Part shown: piece by piece, positions 1 to 10,572 of the stretch
How positions within the stretch are numbered: the first letter of the stretch is position 1
How the letters are laid out: the number at the start of each line of letters is the position of its first letter
Translations under genes and position numbers: made by a program
Notes under the pieces: model-generated
The model's input: the letters and a program-made list of their open reading frames with translations, nothing else
What the model was told of the DNA's origin: nothing
The model's database searches: none
Origin: Candidatus Omnitrophota bacterium
GTDB taxonomy: Bacteria > Omnitrophota > Gorgyraeia > Gygaellales > Profunditerraquicolaceae
NCBI GenBank assembly: GCA_029561735.1
Contig: JAKQWZ010000064.1
Coordinates: 67,583 to 111,553, forward strand
Length of the DNA: 43,971 nt
Reading direction: 5' to 3'

Positions 1-1292
1 CTGCGGTTCTCAACTGCCCGGAATACCGAACCTTGAAGATGCTGGAACGGGCTGGAAGTATCTTTAAACCAGGCATCATTGGTCATATTCACTAAAAAAC
101 CGGCTCCGGCATTGACAAATCCGCGCGAAATATCAGGAAACATATCTTCAAAACAAATCAAAACCGAAAATTTTGCGTCTTTGACCTTAAATACAGTATA
201 ATCTTTGCCTGCGGAAAAATCACCTATAGGCACAATGGTCTCTAAGAATGTAAACGTATTTCTTAAGGGAATAAATTCCCCGAAAGGCACAAGATGTAAC
301 TTATCGTACTGCCGGATAGAACTTTCTCTGGGAGCAATTAACAGTGCGCTATTATAGAAATTCCCGCCCCTTAAAGTCACCGCTCCGAATAACAAAGGTA
401 TCCTGTTTTCTTTAACCGAATGTTTTATTTTTTCCAGGACATCCGGAGATTGTTCCAGGACTGCCGGCATAGTCGCCTCAGGCATAATAATCAAATCCGG
501 ATTCTCCTTAGCTGCGTGCCCGGCAATATCCAGATATTTATCAATTATATAATCTTTGGCTGCGGGGTCCCATTTAAGTTCCTGTGGAATATTACCTTGG
601 ACTACAGAGGCTTTAAGAGGCGGTGTCCGAGGGGCAAGGGGCAATGGGCAATAAAGGCAAAAATAACCATAAACTAAAACCCCTGCTAAACATACAACCG
701 GCAACCAGCATTTTCTTACTATGTTTGCAAGTTGCAAGTTGCAACTTGCAACTTGATATACCGCTACGTTGGCCATCATCACTACAAATGACACTCCCCA
801 CGCCCCGGTAATATCAGCAATCTGAATAACCGGCAAATTTGTTGACTGAGAATATCCCAGTAACGCCCAGGGAAATCCGGTCATCAGATACGAGCGGATA
901 TATTCCAGAATAACCCAGATAGATGAAATATAGAGCGGCGCGAATGGCCGGGGGGGAATAGATAAGGACGATACTATAGTGCCGAATAAGCCGAAATATA
1001 AAGCCAGATAAAGCGACATTAGAAACATGCCAATCAATGTCACATGCATCAGCCAATAAATCGTCCCCAGCCAGAATATCAGGCCGGTAAAATATGCAAG
1101 AAGGAATGCCTGCGTCTTGGATTTATTTTGGAGTGCAAAAAATAAAGGTACAAATCCAAACCAGGCAAAAACCCAAAGGTTTATCCTTAAAAAAGGAAAA
1201 GATAATAAAACTCCGGAAAAGGCACAAAGCAACAAATCTTTAAAGACTGGCGACTGGCGACTGGCGACTGGCGACTTTATTTGCCGCAGCAT
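1..1292 (-). CDS. lnt: apolipoprotein N-acyltransferase (3' end outside window)
   Basis: Hand translation of the minus strand from ATG at 1292 gives [52 protein letters not shown]...[17 protein letters not shown]..., typical Lnt membrane domain plus nitrilase domain ([17 protein letters not shown]). Absent from the ORF track because it runs off the window. ATG overlaps the secA 3' end. Confidence 0.85.
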   Translation of the reverse strand, partial: MLRQIKSPVASRQSPVFKDLLLCAFSGVLLSFPFLRINLWVFAWFGFVPLFFALQNKSKTQAFLLAYFTGLIFWLGTIYWLMHVTLIGMFLMSLYLALYFGLFGTIVSSLSIPPRPFAPLYISSIWVILEYIRSYLMTGFPWALLGYSQSTNLPVIQIADITGAWGVSFVVMMANVAVYQVASCNLQLANIVRKCWLPVVCLAGVLVYGYFCLYCPLPLAPRTPPLKASVVQGNIPQELKWDPAAKDYIIDKYLDIAGHAAKENPDLIIMPEATMPAVLEQSPDVLEKIKHSVKENRIPLLFGAVTLRGGNFYNSALLIAPRESSIRQYDKLHLVPFGEFIPLRNTFTFLETIVPIGDFSAGKDYTVFKVKDAKFSVLICFEDMFPDISRGFVNAGAGFLVNMTNDAWFKDTSSPFQHLQGSVFRAVENR

Positions 1293-4213
1293 TTTTTGTA
1301 TTTTTTTCCTGAACCGCAAGGGCAGGAATCGTTTCTGCCCACCTTGGGTCCGGCGTGGGCCTGGGCAACAGGAGTTGATTCATCATTTGCCTGCGGCATA
1401 TCCGCAAGGCCTGCTTCTTCCTGCACAACAGGAGCATTTCCGAATTGCTCCACCTCGTTGTGGACTAAATTCTTGGAAACTTCGCTAAAGACCCCTTTTA
1501 CTCTTTCAGGCCTGGCAGGCTGCATCTTATAGGCGGTCTCAACAACTTCTCTCTCTATGCTGTACATCATATCGCTGAACATCTGAAACCCTTCACGCTT
1601 ATATTCTACCAAAGGATCCCTCTGCCCGTAAGCGCGCAGCCCTATGCCTTCGCGCAGATTATCCATAGAATAAAGATGTTCTTTCCATTTGCTGTCAATT
1701 ATCTGCAGGAACGCGGCATGCTCTAAAAAACGCATCAGGTCTTTACCCACTGCTGACTCTTTGGCTTCATAGGCTTTTATCATTGCTTCTGAAACCGCTG
1801 CGATAGTAGCCTCTTTATCTACTTCATCAATTAATTCCGCCGCGACCTCTACGCCAAAGGCCAGTTTAAACGCATTAATTAGCCCGGCTTTATCTAATTC
1901 TGCCCCTTTGGAAATATCTACATAATAACCCGAAACTATATCGGTAATCGTTGCCCCGGCAAATTCCATGATTTCTTCTCTTAAAGATACACCCTCAAGG
2001 ATCTCCCTGCGGCGGGCATAAATGACTTCCCTCTGCTTATTCATGACATTATCATATTCAAGAAGTTGTTTTCTTATTTCAAAATTATGCTGTTCCACGC
2101 GCTTCTGGGCTATCTCTATTGACCGGGTGACCCAGGGATGTTCAATAACCTGCCCTTCTTCCAATCCTAATTTATCCATCAGGGTGATCAATTTATTTGA
2201 ACCAAAAAGCCGCATCAGGTTATCTTCCAGAGAGACACTGAATCTTGATGACCCCGGATCCCCCTGCCTGCCGCAGCGGCCGCGCAACTGATTATCTATA
2301 CGCCGGGCATCGTGGCGCTCTGTGCCTAAAACATGCAAGCCTCCGCAGGCAACCACCTTATTATGCTCTTCCTGCGCTTCTTTCTTATATTGATCAAGAA
2401 TCGCTTTATACTCCTCTGCAAAATTCGGGTCATCGGATTTTATTTTTTGTTTGGCAATGCTGCGCGCCACAAATTCCGGGTTGCCTCCTAAAATAATGTC
2501 TGTTCCCCTGCCGGCCATGTTAGTGGCGATAGTCACTGCCTTGTATCTTCCGGCCTGAGCAATTATCTGGGCTTCTGTCTCGTGATATTTTGCGTTAAGC
2601 ACCTGATGCTGTATGCCGCGCCTTTTAAGCATCTCGGAAAGCAGCTCTGATTTTTCAATAGAGATAGTGCCCACCAGAACCGGAGTGCCTGTCTTATATA
2701 ATTCGGCTATTTCTTCCACAACCGCATTGAATTTTTCTTTTTCCGTCTTATAAATGCGGTCGGAATAATTATTTCTGACCAACGGCCGGTTCGTAGGCAC
2801 TACCACCACATCAAGCTGATAGATAGCCTTAAATTCATTGGCTTCGGTAAAAGCGGTTCCGGTCATTCCGGACAATTTTTCATACATCCTGAAATAATTC
2901 TGGAACGTCACAGTGGCTAAAGTCTGGTTTTCGCGCTCAATCTTTAACCCTTCCTTGGCCTCCACTGCCTGATGCAGGCCGTCAGACCAGCGCCTGCCCG
3001 GCATAAGCCTGCCGGTAAATTCATCAACAATCAGGACCTGGCCTTCTTTAACCACATATTCTACGTCTTTACGGTAAAGATTATGAGCCCTGAGCGCCTG
3101 CAATACATGGTGGCGCCATTCCATAGTCTCCAAATCATGGAGATTGGCGATATTAAGCATGGCACAGACTTTGGCCTCTCCCTGCTCAGTCAGGCTGGCA
3201 GTATGCGCTTTTTCATCAATCATATAATCAAACCCTAGAGAAAGGTCAACGCCCTTGAACTTAGCATCAATTTCATCTTTTTCCAGGATGACCCGGCCTT
3301 TTAATTTGGGGACTATCTTATCAACAATATAGTATTTTTCCGTGGATTCTTCAGCCGGCCCGGAAATTATCAGCGGCGTGCGCGCCTCGTCAATCAAAAT
3401 AGAATCAACCTCATCAACAATAGCATAATAAAAAGGCCTCTGCACCATATCGGCGACGGAATATTTCATATTGTCGCGCAGGTAGTCAAAACCGAATTCG
3501 TTATTTGTGCCGTAGGTTATATCACAGCCGTAGGAATGCCTTCTCTGCTCATCGGACAAGTCATGCTGAATAACCCCTACGCTCAAACCCAGAAATTCAT
3601 AAATCGGCCCCATCCATTCCCGGTCTCTCCTTGCCAGGTAATCGTTGACAGTCACTACGTGTACGCCTTTGCCCAACAGCGCATTTAAATAAGCCGGCAA
3701 AGTAGCCACAAGGGTTTTGCCTTCTCCGGTGGCCATTTCCGCAATTCTGCCCTCATGTAAAACCATACCCCCGGCCAACTGTACGTCAAAATGCCTTAAG
3801 CCTATGGTACGCTTTGATACCTCCCGCACAACAGCAAACGCTTCAGGCAGGATCTCTTCAAACACCTTATTGCGCGTATCCCTTAACCTTCCTTTTACCT
3901 TGGCTTTTTCTTCAGGAATAGCTACGGCAAAGAGTTCTTCTTCTATCTGGGCGATCTGGGGAGCCAGCTCTTTTGAGCGGGCGGCAATTTTCTGCCTGAA
4001 CTCACCGGTTTTACTTTTTAACTGCCCGTCGCTAAGCGCGCTTATTTTGGGCTCGAGCAGATTTATCTGATTGACTACGCGGGCCAGCTCAACGATCTTG
4101 CTTTGCGAGGGGGCCGGCATATCCTGATGCAGAGTAATATGTAAATCCGGAAAACGCGAACTGATCGCATTCTGCCTGTTGCTTAAAATAGCCTTTTTAA
4201 TTGCTCCGAACAT
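1277..4213 (-). CDS. secA: preprotein translocase subunit SecA
   Basis: 978 aa with [49 protein letters not shown], and the C-terminal SEC-C zinc motif [13 protein letters not shown]. Confidence 0.98.
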   Translation of the reverse strand: MFGAIKKAILSNRQNAISSRFPDLHITLHQDMPAPSQSKIVELARVVNQINLLEPKISALSDGQLKSKTGEFRQKIAARSKELAPQIAQIEEELFAVAIPEEKAKVKGRLRDTRNKVFEEILPEAFAVVREVSKRTIGLRHFDVQLAGGMVLHEGRIAEMATGEGKTLVATLPAYLNALLGKGVHVVTVNDYLARRDREWMGPIYEFLGLSVGVIQHDLSDEQRRHSYGCDITYGTNNEFGFDYLRDNMKYSVADMVQRPFYYAIVDEVDSILIDEARTPLIISGPAEESTEKYYIVDKIVPKLKGRVILEKDEIDAKFKGVDLSLGFDYMIDEKAHTASLTEQGEAKVCAMLNIANLHDLETMEWRHHVLQALRAHNLYRKDVEYVVKEGQVLIVDEFTGRLMPGRRWSDGLHQAVEAKEGLKIERENQTLATVTFQNYFRMYEKLSGMTGTAFTEANEFKAIYQLDVVVVPTNRPLVRNNYSDRIYKTEKEKFNAVVEEIAELYKTGTPVLVGTISIEKSELLSEMLKRRGIQHQVLNAKYHETEAQIIAQAGRYKAVTIATNMAGRGTDIILGGNPEFVARSIAKQKIKSDDPNFAEEYKAILDQYKKEAQEEHNKVVACGGLHVLGTERHDARRIDNQLRGRCGRQGDPGSSRFSVSLEDNLMRLFGSNKLITLMDKLGLEEGQVIEHPWVTRSIEIAQKRVEQHNFEIRKQLLEYDNVMNKQREVIYARRREILEGVSLREEIMEFAGATITDIVSGYYVDISKGAELDKAGLINAFKLAFGVEVAAELIDEVDKEATIAAVSEAMIKAYEAKESAVGKDLMRFLEHAAFLQIIDSKWKEHLYSMDNLREGIGLRAYGQRDPLVEYKREGFQMFSDMMYSIEREVVETAYKMQPARPERVKGVFSEVSKNLVHNEVEQFGNAPVVQEEAGLADMPQANDESTPVAQAHAGPKVGRNDSCPCGSGKKYKKCCGK

Positions 4214-4215
4214 AT

Positions 4216-5332
4216 CTACCTTTTCCCTGCTGTTTTATTTGCCTGTGATTTAAGGTACACTTCAATAAAATCGTCTATTTTGCCGTCTAAAACACGGGTG
4301 GCATCTCCTGTTTCATGAGCTGTGCGGTGGTCTTTAACCAGATTATACGGATGCAGGACATAGGAACGAATCTGGCTGCCCCATTCAATCTTTTTCTTAT
4401 CGCCGTCATACTGCTTAGAGAGTTCTTCTTCTTTTTTACGCAATTCTAATTCGTAAATGCGCGATTTTAAAATCTTAAGCGCGGTATCTTTATTCTGGTG
4501 CTGAGAGCGTTCATTCTGGCACTGGGCCACTATACCCGTAGGAATATGCGTAATGCGCACTGCTGAATCCGTGGTATTTACGCTCTGGCCTCCTGCGCCT
4601 TTAGACCGGTACACATCCACACGCAGATCCTTTTCATCAAGTTTAATATCAGCATCTTCTTCGATCTGCGGAATGACGTCTACGGACGCAAACGAAGTAT
4701 GCCTGCGTTTGTTGGCGTCAAAAGGCGAGATGCGCACCAAGCGGTGTACTCCTCGTTCAGCCTTAAGATAACCATAGGCGTATTCGCCTTCAATTAAGGC
4801 TGTAACATTTTTTATTCCTGCTTCTTCACCGAAAAGCACATCTAAAATCTTAACGTTGAATCCGTGCATGTCAGCCCAATGCTGATACATACGCAAAAGC
4901 ATTTGCACCCAATCGCAGGATTCGGTTCCGCCGGCGCCGGCATTGATGCTTAGAATAGCCGGGCATTCGTCAAATTTTGCGCCAAGTAAAACTTTAAATT
5001 CAAGCTTTTCTAATTCAATTTCCAGTTCAGATAGGTTCTTCAGGGAATTGCGCAGCAGTTCTTCGTCGCCTGAATTTAAAATAGCGCTTAATTCCAGCAA
5101 TTCATTATACCTGGCAAAGCTCATTTGCCAGGGCTCGGTAATTGATTTTAAGTGTTTTAATTGTTTGACGACTTTCGTGGATTCTTCCGCAGCATCCCAG
5201 AAACCCGGCAGAGACATATTGTTATTAAGTTCCTGAATAAGCTTGTTTCTGTTATCGATGTCAAAGATAACCTCGTAACTGTTCGAGGCGTATGCGGACA
5301 TTCTCCAGTTTCGTTCTGATCTCTTCTAACAT
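4216..5332 (-). CDS. prfB: peptide chain release factor 2 (programmed +1 frameshift)
   Basis: ORF 4216..5301 contains [20 protein letters not shown]. The true start is ATG at 5332 ([23 protein letters not shown]), joined at CTT-TGA-C to [15 protein letters not shown]. Confidence 0.95.
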
Positions 5333-5339
5333 AAATTTT

Positions 5340-6413
5340 TTATCCCCTTCTAATGCCCCGCAAAGCCAGGGCAAACTCATCTTTATCGTCGGAGAAATTC
5401 AAGGCTTCTTCCTCGGTAATTTTACCTTCTTTAAGCAGCTTTATCAGGGACTGATTAAAAGACTGCATGCCGAAAACAGCGCCTTCTTCAATGAACTTCT
5501 GTATCTCCCAGCTCTTGCCTTCTCTGATCAACCTGCTTATAGTCGGAGTCAGAAGCATGACTTCTTCCGCCGGTATTCTGCCTGCGCCTTCTTTGCGGGG
5601 CAAGAGCCTCAATGAAATCACCCCTTTTAATAAATAAGAAAGCTGGACACGCAGCTGTTGATGTTGATGCGGCGGAAAAAGATTTATTATCCTCTCTACG
5701 GTTTGCGCGGCATTTACCGTATGCAATGTGCTCAAAACCAGGACGCCGGTTTCTGCGGCGGTAAGAGCGGCGGTCATGGTCTCCGTATCCCTGATATTGC
5801 CTATATAAATAACATCCGGGCTCTGCAAAGTGAACGAACGCAGCGCCGTAGAATAACTGGAAACGTCCAGCCCCAGTTCCCTCTGATTGATAACTGACTG
5901 CTTGTCTTTAAAAGTAAATTCTATCGGCTCTTCAACGGTAAGCACATGCTTGGAAGCATTATTGTTGATATACTCTATCATGCTGGCTATGGTGGTGGAT
6001 TTTCCGCTTCCTGCAGAACCGGTCAGAAGCACAAGGCCTCTTGGCTCCAGGCACAGCTTTTTAAGGGTATCAGCAGGCAGATTCAACTCATCAAATGAAG
6101 AAAAATAATTACGCACATTTCTTATAACAATGGACGGCCAGTTGCGCTGCATAAACACGCTGACGCGGAAACGCTGGTTGAATTCTTCCAGGTAAAGGGC
6201 AAAGTCAATGTCCATAGACTTCTTTAACTCCTCCCTTTGTTCGGCAGTGGTGATCTCCTCGGTTGCCTTAACTACATCATCAAGGCTGAGCTCGCCGTCT
6301 CCTCTGGTTACAATCTTGCCGTCTAACCTTAATCGCGCCGGGCCGCCTGCACGATAAAAAAGATCTGAAGCCTGAGTATCAACCATCTCTTTAATTAATT
6401 GTTTTATATTCAT
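5340..6413 (-). CDS. PilT/PilU-like type IV pilus ATPase
   Basis: Walker A GSAGSGKSTT, Asp box VEEPIEF, LSTLHTVNAAQTVERIINLFP. Start moved to MNIKQLIKEMVD (6413), preceded by a GAGGT Shine-Dalgarno. Confidence 0.9.
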   Translation of the reverse strand: MNIKQLIKEMVDTQASDLFYRAGGPARLRLDGKIVTRGDGELSLDDVVKATEEITTAEQREELKKSMDIDFALYLEEFNQRFRVSVFMQRNWPSIVIRNVRNYFSSFDELNLPADTLKKLCLEPRGLVLLTGSAGSGKSTTIASMIEYINNNASKHVLTVEEPIEFTFKDKQSVINQRELGLDVSSYSTALRSFTLQSPDVIYIGNIRDTETMTAALTAAETGVLVLSTLHTVNAAQTVERIINLFPPHQHQQLRVQLSYLLKGVISLRLLPRKEGAGRIPAEEVMLLTPTISRLIREGKSWEIQKFIEEGAVFGMQSFNQSLIKLLKEGKITEEEALNFSDDKDEFALALRGIRRG

Positions 6414-6478
6414 ATTTACCTCGTTATTAGTGCTGCCGCGGCCATCAAACAACCGGATAGCCATGATTAAAGTATAAT

Positions 6479-6754
6479 TTAGTATATCACGAACTTGGCA
6501 ATTTGTCTTTCAAGTTCTATCAATTTCTTTTTAGCCGCCGGGCCGCCTGCGGAATATCCCCCAATCCGGCCGCTTGATTTTATTACCCTGTGGCATGGTA
6601 TGATCAAAGGGTACGGATTTCTTTTCAGTACCTGCCCGACTGCCCGGAATGCTTTGGGCTTATTGCATTTCCTAGCCACCCATTTATAGGTGCGTACCTG
6701 GCCAAGGGGTATGCTTAAAGTTGCCTTGTAGACCTTCTTAGTAAAATCAGTCAT
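6479..6754 (-). CDS. ogt: methylated-DNA--cysteine methyltransferase domain protein (O6-alkylguanine-DNA alkyltransferase fold)
   Basis: 91 aa with IPCHRVIKSSGRIGGYSAG; the catalytic PCHR motif is intact. Confidence 0.88.
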   Translation of the reverse strand: MTDFTKKVYKATLSIPLGQVRTYKWVARKCNKPKAFRAVGQVLKRNPYPLIIPCHRVIKSSGRIGGYSAGGPAAKKKLIELERQIAKFVIY

Positions 6755-8010
6755 TTTCCTATGATTTTTTTCTTGCGCAATAAATGATGGTATTTTAGCG
6801 CAAACCGGTGAGCTTCATCCCTCACCCTTCTGATAAGATTAAGCGCCGGAGAATCTATCCGGGCTTTTAGAGGCCCGGCTTTATCCGGAATGAATATCTG
6901 CTCTTTTTCTTTAGCAATAGATATAACTGCGGTATCCAGGCCCAAGGCATCTAAAATCTGTTTACCTGCGCCAAGATGGCCTTTTCCTCCGTCTATCAAT
7001 ATGAGGTCAGGCAAAGCCCTGCCCTCATTCTTTAGCCTTGAGTAACGCCTTGAGATAACTTCGCGCAGCATGGCATAATCATCTATGCCGCACCCGGATT
7101 TTATCCGGAACCGCCGGTAATTATCCTTATCCGGCAGGCCGTTATAAAAGCTGACCATTGACCCGGTTGCCTGCCTGCCTGAAATATTTGAAATGTCAAA
7201 ACCTTCAATCCTTTCAGGGATTTTTTTTAATTTAAGCAGTAATTTAAGGTCTTCAAGCTCATTCAGGCCGGTAGAATGTATTCGCCCCTGCGCAAAGATG
7301 CTTAGAGCATTTATTTGATCGCGCAGGCGGGCTGCCTCTTCAAATTTTTTTTCCGTTGAAAATTGCCGCATCTTCCCGGACAGTTTATGCAAAAGTTCTT
7401 CATAGCGGGAAGATAGAAACAGCTTTATTTGCTCTATTGTGTCATTATAATCTTTTTTGCTTATCCTTGCCTCGCAAGGCCCGGGGCAAAGTTTCAACCG
7501 GTAATAAAGGCAGGCTTTTTTAGGCATTATTCTGCAGGAACGGAAACCGAATATCCTGCGCATAGCTTTAAGCGCCTGGCGTAAATCCGCCGCGCTGGTA
7601 TACGGTCCGTAATAGGATGCCTTGCCTTTTTTGGAATATTTCTTGCGGCAAACCGAAACTATTGGAAAATCTTCCCTGCTGATGCCAACCAGAGGAAAAG
7701 ATTTATCGTCTTTCAAGCTGATATTGTAATGCGGCTGCTTTTCTTTAATCAAGGCCGATTCCAGCAGCTGCGCCTGCGCTTCCGAAGGGGTAACTATATA
7801 CTCTATATCCTCCGTCCTTGAGATAAGCGCCTGGGTCTTATCCGAAAGAAGCCGGCTAAAGTATGAATTAACCCTTTTCTTTAAACACTTGGCTTTCCCG
7901 ACATAAATTATATTGCCGCGGTCATCTTTAAATAAATATACTCCGGCGCAAACCGGTAATTCCCGCACTTTTTGTTTTAAGATATTTTTCTTTTTGTCAA
8001 CCAGGCCCAT
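6751..8010 (-). CDS. uvrC: UvrC-type excinuclease subunit lacking the C-terminal HhH region
   Basis: GIY-YIG domain (GVYLFKDDRGNIIYVGKAKCLKKRVNSYF), UVR motif, RNase H-like domain (LILIDGGKGHL, RDEAHRFALKYH). The listed ORF start (8046) is probably upstream of the real start near MGLVDKKKN. Confidence 0.9.
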   Translation of the reverse strand: MGLVDKKKNILKQKVRELPVCAGVYLFKDDRGNIIYVGKAKCLKKRVNSYFSRLLSDKTQALISRTEDIEYIVTPSEAQAQLLESALIKEKQPHYNISLKDDKSFPLVGISREDFPIVSVCRKKYSKKGKASYYGPYTSAADLRQALKAMRRIFGFRSCRIMPKKACLYYRLKLCPGPCEARISKKDYNDTIEQIKLFLSSRYEELLHKLSGKMRQFSTEKKFEEAARLRDQINALSIFAQGRIHSTGLNELEDLKLLLKLKKIPERIEGFDISNISGRQATGSMVSFYNGLPDKDNYRRFRIKSGCGIDDYAMLREVISRRYSRLKNEGRALPDLILIDGGKGHLGAGKQILDALGLDTAVISIAKEKEQIFIPDKAGPLKARIDSPALNLIRRVRDEAHRFALKYHHLLRKKKIIGK

Positions 8011-9542
8011 AGCTCTTTTATCTCGCGAACCTTCAAAAATATACAAAGCGCAGCAAAAACTGCAACAGAAACTGCTAAAATAACAAACAAAGCGATAATC
8101 TGGGCGCCTTTACCGGAAGCTGTAAAGGCGTAATTACAATAAATCAACCAGCTAATCAAGCCCATGCATAAGCCGGATAAAGATATCCTTAAAAAAGAAG
8201 ACACAACTTCTTTAAAATCATACGGGCTTAGCCGCTTATTGAGCTTTATAAAAAGCAAAGCTGTCGTTACAATAGCCGATATAGAAGTAGCTAAGGCAAT
8301 CCCGGCGATCTTCAGCGGGAACATCAATACGGCATTTAGTATTACGTTTAAAACCAGCCCGACAAAAGCGATTTTTGCCGGCGTATAAGTATCCTTCAGC
8401 GCGAAAAAACACGACTGCAATATTTTGGACATACCGTATGCAACAAGCCCAAGGCTATAGAATTTCAATGCAGCAGAAGTATTTATTACAGAGTATGCAT
8501 CAAACCTTCCTCCGCCAAAAAGGGCCTGAATCAGCGGCCGGGAAAACAAAAAGAACATGACAGAACTCGGCAGGAGCACAAAGTATGTCGCACGCAGGCC
8601 GAAAGAAAGTGTTTGTTTAAGGCTATCATGGCCGGGTTCAAGCGCCTGATGCGATAATGTAGGCAATATCGCCTGCGATAGCGCCGTGGAAAAAACCCCT
8701 AAAGGGAACTGGATCAGCCGGTAAGAAAAATACAGTATAGCCACGCCGCCTTCTCCGACAATAAAGGCAAGTGAGCCGAATATGGTATCAACAAAATTAT
8801 TCAGCTGGTAAATCGAAGAACTGGCCAGGCGCGGCAGCAGGAGCCTGCCGATATGCCGTGCCCCGGGATGATCAAATCTTTTGAATAAGTTAAGCCTGAA
8901 ACCTTTTTTATATAAAACCGGCATCTGAATAGCTAATTGAAGCGCTCCTCCGGCCAATACCCCTGTGGCAAGCCCGGTGATCCCTTCCCCGAATATCATG
9001 GCAAATACTATAATTGAGATATTTAAAAGGCAGGGCGCAAAAGCCGGCACAGCAAAATGCTTCAGCGAATTTAGCAGGCCCATTGAATAAGCGGCCAGGC
9101 ATATCAGTAATAAATACGGAAATATTATTCTATTCAGGGCGATTGTAGCCTGTAATTTGGCCGGGTCAGCGATAAAACCGGGGGCTATCAAACGCACGAT
9201 TACCGGAGAAAATATTATGCCCAGAATCGTAATAGACGCCAGAATCACAAGCAGTAGGTTTAATACGACATTTGCCAGCTCCCAGAATTCTTTTTCCGTA
9301 TGCTTAACATGGTATTCGGTAAACACCGGCACAAATGCCGCATTTGCAGCGCCTTCTCCGAGAAGATCACGGAATAGATTCGGTATCCGGAACGCAATCA
9401 CAAAAGCCTGCGCATAGATATATACGCCGAAAATCCTGGCAATAACAACATCCCTGGCAAAACCGAGTATGCGGGAAATCAGCGTAGCAAAACCGATAAT
9501 ACCGGCGGATTTGGCGACTTGACGGTTAGAATGATTTTCCAT
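7977..9542 (-). CDS. murJ: lipid II flippase MurJ (MviN family)
   Basis: 521 aa polytopic protein with SRILGFARDVVIARIFG, RIPNLFRDLLGEGAANAAFVPVF. Confidence 0.95.
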   Translation of the reverse strand: MENHSNRQVAKSAGIIGFATLISRILGFARDVVIARIFGVYIYAQAFVIAFRIPNLFRDLLGEGAANAAFVPVFTEYHVKHTEKEFWELANVVLNLLLVILASITILGIIFSPVIVRLIAPGFIADPAKLQATIALNRIIFPYLLLICLAAYSMGLLNSLKHFAVPAFAPCLLNISIIVFAMIFGEGITGLATGVLAGGALQLAIQMPVLYKKGFRLNLFKRFDHPGARHIGRLLLPRLASSSIYQLNNFVDTIFGSLAFIVGEGGVAILYFSYRLIQFPLGVFSTALSQAILPTLSHQALEPGHDSLKQTLSFGLRATYFVLLPSSVMFFLFSRPLIQALFGGGRFDAYSVINTSAALKFYSLGLVAYGMSKILQSCFFALKDTYTPAKIAFVGLVLNVILNAVLMFPLKIAGIALATSISAIVTTALLFIKLNKRLSPYDFKEVVSSFLRISLSGLCMGLISWLIYCNYAFTASGKGAQIIALFVILAVSVAVFAALCIFLKVREIKELWAWLTKRKIS

Positions 9543-9551
9543 AATTGCCTG

Positions 9552-9579
9552 TTGACCCCACCCTTGTTTTGTGTATAAT
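9552..9579 (+). promoter_or_regulatory. sigma70-like promoter for rpsT
   Basis: TTGACC-16 bp-TATAAT directly upstream of rpsT. Confidence 0.65.
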
Positions 9580-9669
9580 ATAACAGTAAATTAAGGGCAG
9601 GATTAAAATATGAATTTTTGTATTATAAATATAAAATTAACAATGCCCGCTAAATACTAAGGAGACCAA

Positions 9670-9933
9670 ATGCCCAGACGCAGAACTTCAATAAAAAAGA
9701 CGAGAGTCGATAAAAAAAGGCATCTTCGCAACCTGAAGATCAAAAGAGAGCTGAAGAAGACTTTAAAAAATTTCCAGGAACTCCTCCAGGCTAAAAATAC
9801 CGCTGAAGCAAAAAAGATTTTGGCAAAACTGTTTTCTCAGCTGGATAAAGCCGCAAAAAAACAAATCATCCATCAACGGCTGGCCAACCGCAAAAAATCC
9901 CGTTTAGCTAAAAGCCTATCTAAGGCTGCATAG
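9670..9933 (+). CDS. rpsT: 30S ribosomal protein S20
   Basis: 87 aa basic protein, MPRRRTSIKKTRVDKKRHLRN...IHQRLANRKKSRLAKSL; Shine-Dalgarno AAGGAG. Confidence 0.93.
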   Translation: MPRRRTSIKKTRVDKKRHLRNLKIKRELKKTLKNFQELLQAKNTAEAKKILAKLFSQLDKAAKKQIIHQRLANRKKSRLAKSLSKAA

Positions 9934-10572
9934 GCTGACTACCAGCTTTTCCAAGGCAAACGCGGGCTTCAACCTGCTGGATTTTATATCCAGGTCACAA
10001 CTCAAAAGCAGCTTTAACCTTTTCTTTTTTAGCAAGGCAGCCGCGCTTTGCCTTTCCCAGGCATATCTAAGCCCCCCAAGTATAAACTCCGGCTTTTCTC
10101 CGTTTTCAAGCAACCTGTTTAAGACCTTAAGCGCAGGCTCTAAATGTTTTGACTCTATCTGCCGGCTGAGAGTAAAAGCGTCAATTTGTTCTTGTTCATC
10201 AAAAGAAACTATCTCTGCGAGAGGAGATATCTTTTTAATAAATTCGTCTTTTTTATCACAAATTAGCATATCCAGGACAAGGACTGTCTGGGCAGGGGCT
10301 TTTTTGGCAAAATCAAGAATAAATTTTTTTACATCCGGTTTTAAAAGATGGGCCAGCCGTATGGTTATTACGCGTTTTTTGGCCCTTAAAGGCAGGGAGA
10401 GTATTTTTTCCTGGAGGTCTTGCAGGTTAAGGTCTTTTGCGTAAAATAAATCGCAATTAAACTGGTCAAGCTCTGCGTTAAAGAATTCTCTTTTTAATTC
10501 TTTAAGCCTGTTATCTTTGGAGGCGGAGTCTGTGCCGGTAAATAAAAATACGGGAATTTCTTTTTTTACCAT
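9916..10572 (-). CDS. holA: DNA polymerase III delta subunit-like (short)
   Basis: Pattern FLFTGTDSASKDNRLKELK... with AAA-like delta domain; 218 aa. Confidence 0.6.
   Translation of the reverse strand: MVKKEIPVFLFTGTDSASKDNRLKELKREFFNAELDQFNCDLFYAKDLNLQDLQEKILSLPLRAKKRVITIRLAHLLKPDVKKFILDFAKKAPAQTVLVLDMLICDKKDEFIKKISPLAEIVSFDEQEQIDAFTLSRQIESKHLEPALKVLNRLLENGEKPEFILGGLRYAWERQSAAALLKKKRLKLLLSCDLDIKSSRLKPAFALEKLVVSLCSLR

Noticed and set aside
613-801. Apparent frameshift or pseudogenisation of lnt by the repeats
   Set aside because: Hand translation shows one continuous frame through all three islands, so the gene looks intact within the window.
420-811. Plus-strand ORFs 420..677 and 623..811 and minus ORF 613..801
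   Set aside because: They are alternate frames of lnt; the correct lnt frame is open across the whole region.
1117-1532. Plus-strand ORFs opposite the secA/lnt junction
   Set aside because: Antisense to secA and lnt; no recognisable domain; composition driven by repeats.
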